A stretch of 64,000 nucleotides of DNA from Streptomyces sp. NBC_01304 (lineage in GTDB: Bacteria; Actinomycetota; Actinomycetes; Streptomycetales; Streptomycetaceae). Below the pieces are notes generated by a model, which saw only the letters and a list, made by a program, of their open reading frames with translations, was not told where the DNA came from and ran no database searches. Position numbers and translations under genes: made by a program. The DNA is taken from contig NZ_CP109055.1 in NCBI RefSeq assembly GCF_035975855.1, positions 2,480,001 to 2,544,000 of the forward strand, given 5' to 3'. This document shows positions 27,532-35,401 of the stretch, one piece after another; the first letter of the stretch is position 1; every line of letters starts with the position of its first letter.

Positions 27532-28875
27532 CTACGGCTGGCGCCATTCATCTGAGTGTGATCGGAACTGCTCCTGCGAGATGGGCGGTTGCTGATACCC
27601 AGACCACGGCGCGGGCGGCACGGCAGGGGAGGCAGGCACAGGCTCCCGGCGACGACGGGCTCGTACGAGCGGGACGGCGATCCCAGCACCAAGGACGGCT
27701 GCCGCGCCCACTCCCAGGGCCAGCCAGAGCCCTGTGTTGCTGTCATCGTCGGAGGCAGAGCTAGCCGGCTTGGTTTCCTTGTTGTCCTGACTGTTGCCGG
27801 CGTCGTTGCCCTCAGCAGGCTGGGAAGCCTCGGAGGACGGGGCCTTGGGAGCTGCGGCCGCGAGGTCCGGGAGTGGATATTCGTCGGCTGGACCGGGGAC
27901 ACCAGGGGTCTTCAGCGCCACCAGAGGGCGTACGGCGCCGTAGCCCACATAGTCGTTGCGCTGCTTGCCGCTGGTCGGCTTGCCTGCAGTGTTCAGCATT
28001 ACGCGTAGGACTTGGTTGTTGGTCCAGTCGGGGTGCTTGGACCAGATAAGAGCAGCGGTGGCGGAGGCCAGAGCGGTCGCGTCACTGGTGCCGTGCGACT
28101 TACAGAGACCCGTCTTGCCTCCGCATGCGTGCACGACGTCGTCACCGGGCGCCGACAGGTCGACCTGAGGACCCACCTGTGATTCTTCGGTCTTCTGCAG
28201 ATTCTCACCGATCGCGCCGACGCCGACGACTCCAGGCGTGCCTGCGGGGTACTCCACGAATCTTGTTCCGTCGTTACCTGCGGAGGCAAAAATCAGTGTT
28301 CCCTTGTCCAGCGCGTACTTCACGGCATCGGACAACACCTGTGAGCCGCTAGCTGTCCCTTGGGAGATGTTGATCACTTTGATGCCACGATCAACCGCGT
28401 ACCGGATCGAGAGAGCAAGCTGTCTGTTGAACGCCTTCTCCCCATCGGCCGCGACGTTCCCTCCCGCATGCACCCGGATCGGAACGATCTTCACGCCGGG
28501 GGCAAGTCCGAAGGCCCCGTCACCCCCGCCGCTCCTCCCCGTACCGGCAATCAGTCCGGCCATCCCTGTGCCATGCCCGGTGTAGTCGGTGTGCTCATTG
28601 CCCGCGTCCTTGGACGTGAAGTCTTTGCCGTCCAGGACCTGTCCGCGCAAGTCCGGGTTGTTGGGGTCTACCCCACTGTCGACAACTGCGACGGTAATCC
28701 CCTTGCCGGTACTGATCTCCCACACCTCCTCGGCCTTCATGGCCGTGAGGTGCCATTGCTGGGAGCGGATCGACTCGGCCTGCGCGGGTGCGGTAGCGAT
28801 GCCCACCAGCAGCAGCGCTACCGCGCCGGAGAACACGATGCGGCGGCGACTTTTTCGTCTACTACTGGTGAACAT
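27532..28875 (-). CDS. Second mycosin-like S8 protease
   Basis: This encodes 447 residues from ATG at 28875, with GAGGGAAG upstream; the open frame to 29109 lacks signals. The signal peptide ends near APAQAES. The catalytic residues are Asp in VAVVDSGVDPNNPDL, His in YTGHGTGMAGLIAG, oxyanion Asn in IFASAGNDG and Ser in SHGTSDATALASATAAL. The last lacks the Pro of the usual GTSxAxPxVSG but keeps GTS. A Pro/Ala/Ser linker leads to a C-terminal helix (WLALGVGAAAVLGAGIAVPL) and a basic tail. It is a paralogue of the core mycosin, probably acting on the products of the neighbouring genes. Confidence 0.88.
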   Translation of the reverse strand: MFTSSRRKSRRRIVFSGAVALLLVGIATAPAQAESIRSQQWHLTAMKAEEVWEISTGKGITVAVVDSGVDPNNPDLRGQVLDGKDFTSKDAGNEHTDYTGHGTGMAGLIAGTGRSGGGDGAFGLAPGVKIVPIRVHAGGNVAADGEKAFNRQLALSIRYAVDRGIKVINISQGTASGSQVLSDAVKYALDKGTLIFASAGNDGTRFVEYPAGTPGVVGVGAIGENLQKTEESQVGPQVDLSAPGDDVVHACGGKTGLCKSHGTSDATALASATAALIWSKHPDWTNNQVLRVMLNTAGKPTSGKQRNDYVGYGAVRPLVALKTPGVPGPADEYPLPDLAAAAPKAPSSEASQPAEGNDAGNSQDNKETKPASSASDDDSNTGLWLALGVGAAAVLGAGIAVPLVRARRRREPVPASPAVPPAPWSGYQQPPISQEQFRSHSDEWRQP

Positions 28876-28921
28876 CAGTCTTCCCTCATTGCCGTACACA
28901 TCTCTGCAACACCTGAGCAAG

Positions 28922-30613
28922 TCAGTCGATGACCGGAGGCGCCACACGTCGGGTGCCCTGCTGCCAGGTTTCCTCGTCCTCGGTGAGGTAGTCAGGACGC
29001 AGCCCCTGGTCCTCGTCGCGGCGTGACCCCGAGGGCCGAGTGCCTGACGGCACTGCCGCGCCGCCACGCCCCATTGGCGCGCCGCCCTGGGCCCCGGACC
29101 CGCTCGCACCCCGGACCAGCCCTGCTCCCCCCGGCGTGAAGGAGCGTCCGCTTACCTCGCCTGTCTGCTGCCTCGGCCGCCCGCCTACGATGCCGCCGAT
29201 CTCTCCAGCCCCACGCCGGGCACCCGCTGCACCACGCTGGCTGGCGGATCCCGAACCGCTACCGCGCACGGGCCCGGACCCGCCAACAGGCGCGGGACGC
29301 CCCACACCCCCGGCACCTGTCTGCTGCGGACGGCCGCCCACGATGCCGCCGTTCTCTCCTGCCACACGACGGCCGCCACTCATACCGCCTTGTCCCGTGA
29401 CGCCCCTAGCGACAGGAGCACTAGGCCTCGCAGCACTGCGACCCGGCGTTCCCTCCGTGCCCACTACTGTGCCGCGCGGCATACCTCCGCTGGGCCGGCC
29501 CGAGGAGGGTGGGACAGGGCGGCCGCCCACAATCCCGCTCCGCTCCGGTGGGCGCCCTATGGGCGTCGATCCAGTTCGGCCCTGACCAGGCAGACCCTGA
29601 GGACGGCCGCTTACTGGCGCTCGCCCACCAGTCGAAGTAGGAGGCGTCTGTGTGCCTCCGCCGTAGTTGGGCGGAACCAAACCTGGTGGCAAGCCACCGC
29701 CCCCGTCCGGCCTTCCTGCAGGAGGAGCGCCGGGCGTAGGCCCGGGCCCCGGAGCAGTCGGCGACTCCGGCAGCACACCCACACTGTCGATCCCAGTAGA
29801 CACCGGAGTTTCTGGCCGAGAGGCAGACACACCCGAGCCTCCGGCCGCGGTACCGCCGCCCGCGCCACCAGCAGAACCGGCGCCGCTATCCACGGCGCCT
29901 GCGGAATCAGGCGCAACGCCTCTGGAGGAGGGAGCTACGCCGCCACCGGACTCAACCCCGCCGTCCCCAGCACCTGAACGCGACACATCCAGGGAATCAT
30001 TGCGGTCTCCAGCAGGCGGCATCACCGCCTTCGGCGGCGGCGGAAACACTGGCCGCTCCAGCCCTTCCATCCGCTCCGCAGACTGCTGATACGACTGCTC
30101 GAGCTTCCGCATCTGCCGGGCGGCCTCCTGCCGCTGCCCCTCCCGGTACGCCTTGATCTCCTCGATCTCCCGCGCCGCATCCTTCCCCGCAGCCGCAGCC
30201 TTGGCGTCCTTAGGCTTGGCATCCGCAGCGTCCACGTTCGCCTGAGCGGCTGCCATTTGCGTCTGGCCCGCCTTGTGGTCCCGCGGGATCGCTGCCTGCG
30301 CCTCGGCGATCGCCCCGGCCGCCTCGTCCAGGCGGCGCGACGCGTCTCCACCGTATTCAGCCAGCCTCAGTGCCGAGTTGGCCAAGTCGCCGCTCCAGTC
30401 GCGGAATGCCTGGGCGCCCTCGCCCTTCCACTGCACCCACTGCGGCCGCGTCTTGAGCTCATCTGCGGCCTTCTTCACCTCATCGGCGACAGCCCGCAGC
30501 TTGGCCGCGGCGGCCGACACAGTGCCGCTGTTCGCCTGATCCAGCCACGCCAGCATGTCCTCATGTGACATGCCCTCGAACGGCGTTGAGCCGCCACTCC
30601 CCTTGCCGGCCAT
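28922..30613 (-). CDS. WXG100/PPE-like protein with Pro/Gly-rich tail
   Basis: This encodes 563 residues from ATG at 30613, with GAGGG upstream; the frame further upstream is not coding-like. Residues 1-200 are helical, with WVQWKGEGAQAFRDWSGDLA as the W-x-G turn, and a long coiled-coil helix to about residue 190 (EIEEIKAYREGQRQEAARQM). Residues 210-540 are low-complexity Gly/Pro/Arg/Ser repeats with units like GGIVGGRP and GARRGAGE. The end is YLTEDEETWQQGTRRVAPPVID. It resembles PPE-family substrates of actinomycete ESX systems. It is probably exported and is next to a protease that could process it. Confidence 0.75.
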   Translation of the reverse strand: MAGKGSGGSTPFEGMSHEDMLAWLDQANSGTVSAAAAKLRAVADEVKKAADELKTRPQWVQWKGEGAQAFRDWSGDLANSALRLAEYGGDASRRLDEAAGAIAEAQAAIPRDHKAGQTQMAAAQANVDAADAKPKDAKAAAAGKDAAREIEEIKAYREGQRQEAARQMRKLEQSYQQSAERMEGLERPVFPPPPKAVMPPAGDRNDSLDVSRSGAGDGGVESGGGVAPSSRGVAPDSAGAVDSGAGSAGGAGGGTAAGGSGVSASRPETPVSTGIDSVGVLPESPTAPGPGPTPGAPPAGRPDGGGGLPPGLVPPNYGGGTQTPPTSTGGRAPVSGRPQGLPGQGRTGSTPIGRPPERSGIVGGRPVPPSSGRPSGGMPRGTVVGTEGTPGRSAARPSAPVARGVTGQGGMSGGRRVAGENGGIVGGRPQQTGAGGVGRPAPVGGSGPVRGSGSGSASQRGAAGARRGAGEIGGIVGGRPRQQTGEVSGRSFTPGGAGLVRGASGSGAQGGAPMGRGGAAVPSGTRPSGSRRDEDQGLRPDYLTEDEETWQQGTRRVAPPVID

Positions 30614-30736
30614 CTGCTGGCCCTCCCTCAGTCCCCGTGAAATCCGTGATCTCCGTGTTGCGCATCGCCCGCGTGCTGCGGGCGATGTCATGCTCCACGC
30701 GGTCCGCGCCACACCCACGCTGGACCGATCGTGCGG

Positions 30737-31249
30737 TCAGGCCAGACCCGAGGCACCTGCCGTGTCGCCGCCCGGCTGGCCCGTTCCTGCACCGGCATCG
30801 GACACGCCCGGCTCGTATGCGCCGCCGTAATGCTTGGTCGCATTCCGGCCGATCGCGAGCATCCGTTCCCGGACCTCGGCCTCGACGTTCTCGTAGCCCT
30901 TGTGCGAGGCCATCACCGCGATGCTCATGCCCTCGATGGAGTCCGACATCAGCTTGGAGAGCTGTTCCAACTCGGTAATCACCGTCTGGTACGAACCGAA
31001 CAGGCCGCTGGCTCCGACCCAACCGTCGCCACCGCCGCCGAAGTTCGTCCGTGTCATGGCGTCCTGACCCACTTGCTTCGGGTCGGCAGGGGACTCCTTC
31101 AGTTCACGGAGCAACTCATCGATACGGTCGCGGAACTTCGTGAAGGACGTCAGCTCGGTCATGACGTCACCGACAGCCGAAGCAGCGAAGGAAAGCCCTC
31201 CGCCCATTGCCCCTGCCAAACCCGCGTTGATCGGAACGTCGTCCGCCAC
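30737..31249 (-). CDS. Helical secretion-associated protein (WXG100-like)
   Basis: I start this at GTG 31249 because GGGGAGGA lies about 6 bases upstream; the frame runs to 31384 without that support. It then has 170 residues. Helices cover DVMTELTSFTKFRDRIDELL RELKESPADPKQV and later YQTVITELEQLSKLMSDSIE, interrupted by a Gly-rich loop with WVGASG, a possible W-x-G. The tail is Gly/Ala-rich (GAGTGQPGGDTAGASGLA). It lies 123 bases upstream of the PPE-like gene on the same strand and is its likely dimer partner, as in PE/PPE or WXG pairs. Confidence 0.65.
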   Translation of the reverse strand: MADDVPINAGLAGAMGGGLSFAASAVGDVMTELTSFTKFRDRIDELLRELKESPADPKQVGQDAMTRTNFGGGGDGWVGASGLFGSYQTVITELEQLSKLMSDSIEGMSIAVMASHKGYENVEAEVRERMLAIGRNATKHYGGAYEPGVSDAGAGTGQPGGDTAGASGLA

Positions 31250-32284
31250 AGCATCCTCCCCGTTAGCCAAAGCGTCAGGTTTCACTGTAGCCACGGGCAC
31301 TGACAACTTGCACGTGTTCATTGCAGGTGCAAGTGAGCACACAAGGACACAAGCCGGGCAGAGTCGGTCGCAACCGACCGTCACGACTTAGTGACAGCCA
31401 CCTCGCCACAGCATCGCTGATGGCCGAATATCACGCCTGCCGACAGCCCTCACGGGCGGTCGGCATGGGCCTACTGAATCTCCCTCGCGAACGAACTTGC
31501 TGGCCAATTCGCAAGAGCATGGGGAGTTGGCCGCGGAGCGAGGGATAGCTCCAGAGGGCCCTTGATCGCATGGAAGCTGCGGACGAGGTGGTCGCGAACA
31601 CCTGGCACGCTGACACCCAACAGCGCGTCTCTCACGTGGGGGCACTTGCTGCGAGGTCGGAGCATGCACCGAGATACCGCCCGCCCAGCTGGGCGGGCGG
31701 TAGCCTGTTCCTCACGTCGCTCGCATCCGGACGCATGACCGTGTTCGACCTTCCGCGCATGCGGTACGCGGCTGGGCCGCTTTGCCCCTGCAGTGGGGTG
31801 CTCAGATCGTCGTGGCTGTACTGCTCGTGACCGCCGTACCGGTCGGCTGGCCTGGGCACACTCCAATCTGACGGTCAAACCCACGAGTTGCTGCTGGCGA
31901 CCTTCGCGGCCGTGCTCCGCACCAGCCGCGCGCCTGGTCGCTGTCACACGATGCGTTCCGCACGGCATGGCCGGTCACAGTCCAACTGAGCTTCAGGCTC
32001 CGTGGACCGGCATCTGGTGGAGGATCTTTCCCTCCCACTCCGCACACCCCACGAGCGGCAGCTATGCCTGGTGCTGGCGAGGCGGGGCCAGTGGGTCTGG
32101 GTTTGCTGGCGCGGAGTGAGGGGTTACGGGGCCAGGTGGCGCAGCGCCATATGCGTCTCGCGAAATGCGACTCCACTGGCCATACACGGCGTGATCCGTG
32201 AACAGCCTTGCAGCGCACGGGAGTTCTATCAGATTGTGTTCCCCTTACAGCCGCTAGCAGGGCCGGTCGGGGGCGACAAGAAGC
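31250..32284. other. Gene-free stretch
   Basis: In this 1035-base interval no frame on either strand reads like a protein: the candidate frames are Arg/Pro/Cys-rich with no recognisable motif. The one clear structure is a 28-bp palindrome at 31675-31702. No tRNA, repeat array or insertion-sequence end was recognised. The sequence may be decayed DNA at the border of the secretion cluster. Confidence 0.5.
31675..31702. repeat. 28-bp perfect palindrome
   Basis: Bases 31675-31688 are the exact reverse complement of 31689-31702 with no loop. The arms are G/C-rich (units of CCGCC and GGCGG). As RNA it would fold to a stem of about 12 bp; it could be a bidirectional terminator or a protein-binding dyad. 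Confidence 0.7.
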
Positions 32285-33166
32285 GTGCGTAGATCACGGA
32301 ATCCCAGAGCCATTCTGGATCTAACGGGTCTGGCGATCGCGGCCGTCCTCTACGTCGCATCGGTACAAACCAAAGAACCACTACAAGATCTCTTGGTCGG
32401 CGTGGCCCCCTGGTTCGTCTTCGCCGCATCCTTGACCTGCTGGTCGTGGCCCAAAGTCGTGCGGTCAGCCGCAGTCGTGTGCGTTTCTTCGGCGACGAAC
32501 TCGTGCACCAGGAAACGACGCTGGTCTACCCGGACTTCGTGCTGCACGAGGACGTCAGAGAGACGCTCTCCTCGCACAACCAGCAGCTCATCTATCAGCG
32601 GCCACAGTCGCGATTCACGGGGATGGCCGTGCACCGGATCGACGTACCCAGCCTGGTGGCCTCCAACGACATCCAGTCACTGCTCTACGTCTCCAGCCTC
32701 TTCGACAGCAACGCCGACTCCCCCAACGTCATGCTGGCCGACGGGAAGATCCTCGAGGACTGCGACCGCAGCTTCATCAGCTTCGGGCTGACGAGCAACG
32801 ACTGCACCCACCTCTATCTGCACGACGCGCCCAACCCGTTGTTCAGCGTCGTGGAGGACGACCAGGGCTCGGAGTACGTAAGACTGCGCAATGGGCATGA
32901 GTACCGGTCGACGGACCAACGGCAATACGGAGTCATACTCCACCATGCACCGGATCGAGACGACGCACCCGAGCGGCGCTGGATGTTGGTTGCCGGTCTC
33001 GGTCCCGTGGGAACCACAGACGCGGGCTGGTATCTGGCCCGCGCTCGCCAAGCAGGTCCCGCACGATCAGGACTTCGTGGCGGTCGTGGCAGTGGGCTCC
33101 TACACGGACCGGACGCCGAGACTGAAAGAGGTACTGACCAGTGCCACTAACGGCAACACCCCCTAA
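32285..33166 (+). pseudogene. Gene split by two apparent frameshifts, upstream of PfkB kinase
   Basis: Three frames form one continuous protein-like reading. The first (32285 to about 32440, GTG start) has two hydrophobic segments (LDLTGLAIAAVLYVASVQTK and GVAPWFVFAASLTCWSW). The second (about 32446-33020) has the most conserved-looking part: HEDVRETLSSHNQQLIYQRP, RSFISFGLTSNDCTHLYLHD and WMLVAGLGPVGTTDAGWYLA. The third (about 33025-33166) completes it with LAKQVPHDQDFVAVVAVGS. The end overlaps the PfkB start by 26 bases. A sequencing error at both points would restore one gene of about 290 residues. I do not know the family. Confidence 0.55.
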
Positions 33167-34061
33167 AGGTCTGTTCGTCGGGCTGTGCACGCTGGATGTG
33201 ATCCAGCTGGTGGATCACATCCCGGCCTCCAACGAGAAGATCGTTGCTACGCGCCAGACGGTCGCAGCCGGCGGGCCGGCCGCTAACGCCGCCGCCACCT
33301 TCAGCCACCTTGGGGGCGAGGCCACGTTGCTGACTGGGCTGGGACAGCATGCGCTGACCGCGGGCATCACCGGGGACCTAGACTCTCTGGGCGTACGGAT
33401 CGTGGACCTGTCCCCGCACCGCGCGGAGCCGCCCACGGTCTCGAGCATCCTTGTCACGGCGGCAACAGGAGACCGGGCAGTGTCCTCGGTGAACGCGATC
33501 GGCGCGAAGCTCGAAGCACCGTCGGTGCTCTCAGCGCTCCTTGACGGCATCGAGGTTGTCGAGTTCGACGGGCACCACATGGATCTCGCCGTCCGCGTGG
33601 CCAAGGAAGCGCGGAGCGCCGACATCCTGACCGTGTTCGACGGCGGGAGTTGGAAGCCCGGCACCGAGCAGCTGCTGCCGTTCATCGATGTGGCCCTGTG
33701 CTCGGCGAACTTCCATCCGCCGGGCACCATGTCTCCGCAGGACGTGTTGGAGTACTTGCAGGCTGCGGGCGTGCAATGGGCGGCGATCAGTCACGGCCCC
33801 GACCCCATCGAGTGGACCGGGACGGGCGGCAGCGGCTCCACCGACGTACCCAAGGCCGAGGTGATGGACACGTTGGGGGCGGGCGACATCCTGCACGGCG
33901 CACTGGCCTACCACCTGCGCGGCACACGCCACCCCTCCGCGACCTGTCTGCAAGCCGCGCTGCAGGAAGCCGGCGCGGTGGCGTCACGGGCCTGTGCGGC
34001 TTTTGGGACCAGGACCTGGATGGAGGACAGCGCTCCTCTACCTAGTACGGGCCGGATCTGA
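33141..34061 (+). CDS. PfkB family carbohydrate/nucleoside kinase
   Basis: This encodes 306 residues from GTG at 33141 (GAAAGAGG upstream), within the last codons of the preceding gene, so translation is coupled. The N-terminus GLCTLDVIQLVDHIPASNEK and AAGGPAANAAATFSHLGG are the first PfkB signature, and DTLGAGDILHGALAYHLRG is the second, with catalytic Asp249. The intermediate region binds ATP. Family substrates are sugars, sugar phosphates or nucleosides. It converges on the P-loop kinase gene with a 20-base overlap (34042-34061). Confidence 0.9.
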   Translation: MPLTATPPKGLFVGLCTLDVIQLVDHIPASNEKIVATRQTVAAGGPAANAAATFSHLGGEATLLTGLGQHALTAGITGDLDSLGVRIVDLSPHRAEPPTVSSILVTAATGDRAVSSVNAIGAKLEAPSVLSALLDGIEVVEFDGHHMDLAVRVAKEARSADILTVFDGGSWKPGTEQLLPFIDVALCSANFHPPGTMSPQDVLEYLQAAGVQWAAISHGPDPIEWTGTGGSGSTDVPKAEVMDTLGAGDILHGALAYHLRGTRHPSATCLQAALQEAGAVASRACAAFGTRTWMEDSAPLPSTGRI

Positions 34062-34677
34062 CCACTCGCGAGCAACGCCGACGGGATTCCTTTACTAGTT
34101 CGCCATTGGGTCGGTCGTTGCTCACGACCCAGGCCTGAGCCTGTTCAGGCGACTTCCCGGCGGCGACTTGTCGTGCCGCGAGGCGTGCCTCACGTACGGC
34201 ATCAGGAGCATCGACGTACCACAACTCGTGAAGCACGGACCGGATATCACGCCAGACGGGCTCGTCGCTCGCCAGGTAGTTGCCCTCGGTGATGACCAGC
34301 TTGGTCTCCGGCAGGACCACCAGGCCCGCTGCGACGGCTTCATGCAGGGCACGGTCGTAGTCCGGGACGTACACGGCGTGGTCCGATTCCGTCAGGACCC
34401 TGCGCAGCAGCGCCAGATAGCCATGGATGTCGAAGCTGGGCGGGGAACCCTTACGGCTGCGCAGGCCTAGGCGGTCCAGCTGCCGATTGGACAGATGGAA
34501 GCCGTCCATGGGCAGATACGCCGCGGCGTTCTCCCCCAGCCGCTCGTTGACGCCAGCCACAAGACCTTTCGCAAGCGTGCTCTTGCCAGCGGCAGGCGCT
34601 CCGGCAAGACCGAGCATGCATCTCGGGTTGGCGCTCTCGGCGAAGGCGACAGCATCAGCGATCAAGTCGTCGGTCAC
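34042..34677 (-). CDS. P-loop nucleoside/nucleotide kinase-like protein
   Basis: This encodes 211 residues from GTG at 34677. The Walker A motif is GLAGAPAAGKSTLAKGL, with Lys32. PMDGFHLSNRQLDRLGLRSR and RKGSPPSFDIHGYLALLRRV are the substrate-lid sequences of the pantothenate kinase/uridine kinase/YggC-type group, and VITEGNYLASDEPVWRDI is the usual Walker B-like segment of these enzymes. It is opposite to the PfkB kinase; two small-molecule kinases next to each other suggest a common salvage or sugar pathway. The substrate is not assigned. Confidence 0.85.
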   Translation of the reverse strand: MTDDLIADAVAFAESANPRCMLGLAGAPAAGKSTLAKGLVAGVNERLGENAAAYLPMDGFHLSNRQLDRLGLRSRKGSPPSFDIHGYLALLRRVLTESDHAVYVPDYDRALHEAVAAGLVVLPETKLVITEGNYLASDEPVWRDIRSVLHELWYVDAPDAVREARLAARQVAAGKSPEQAQAWVVSNDRPNGELVKESRRRCSRVVRSGPY

Positions 34678-34871
34678 TGGGCCACGCTAACCGGTGACCC
34701 GCTGGGGTGGGGGTCAGAGAGTACAAACCGAGCTCCGTTGCCGATCAGCTTGAAGCAGGGCGCGTGCTCAGCGCGTTGGGACCTGTCCGGTGGCGATGCC
34801 GCCCCGAGAAGGCGGTGCACTTCCGGACCGGATCTCACTCCGCGTCGCTCTCGCCCCGTGGGCAGTGCCTG

Positions 34872-35314
34872 TCAGCCGCACGGCGGGTCGATGGGAACCC
34901 TGCACCGCACCTGCTTCCCGATCGCCGACCGGCACACGTGCCAGCCGGGCGCGAGCAGATCGACCAGGCCGAGCCCTCGTCCGGCTTCCGCTTCCGCGCT
35001 GTCGAGTGCTACCGCTCGGCGCCGGGGCAGCGCGCCGGGGTCTGGGGCGTGCACGTTCACCGCGATGCCGTACGAAGTTACGTACACCTCCACGACCAGC
35101 CGGTACATGCTCCCCGCAGGCACGCACCGAGTTGCCGACGAGCTCGGAGTGGACGAGCTGCGCGGAGTCGACGGCAGCGGCCTCGACGCCCCGTGCGCCA
35201 GTCGCCGCTCAGCGCGTGAAACCGGTCGCGCCGCAATGCGTTCCCAGGAGTTGGACCCCAGCCTCCGGCTTGATGCTCTGCGGGCAGCCCCAGAAGTGAT
35301 GGCACACCCATCAT
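34872..35314 (-). pseudogene. Frameshifted RsbW-like anti-sigma/HATPase gene
   Basis: Three frames read in succession give one RsbW/SpoIIAB-like protein: NALRRDRFHALSGDW (to about 35200), then VDSAQLVHSELVGNSVRACG (to about 35110), then LVVEVYVTSYGIAVNVHAPD, RGLGLVDLLAPGWHVCRSAI and a stop at 34872. The N box (SELVGNSVRAC) and G box (RGLGLVD) are recognisable but are in different frames. Two frameshifts make it a pseudogene unless the sequence is wrong. Intact relatives bind ATP and an anti-sigma target and are plentiful in Streptomyces. Confidence 0.7.
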
Positions 35315-35401
35315 GACAGATCAAGGGTGTCCTTACCTAGGACGAACGGCACAGCCCAGCAAGCTTGTTCGGGGTGCTCGCCCGTTCCCAGAATCGACGT
35401 C

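Noticed and set aside
31471..31968. 165-residue minus-strand frame in the gene-free interval
   Set aside because: Arg/Cys/His-rich composition, no motif, and no start signal.
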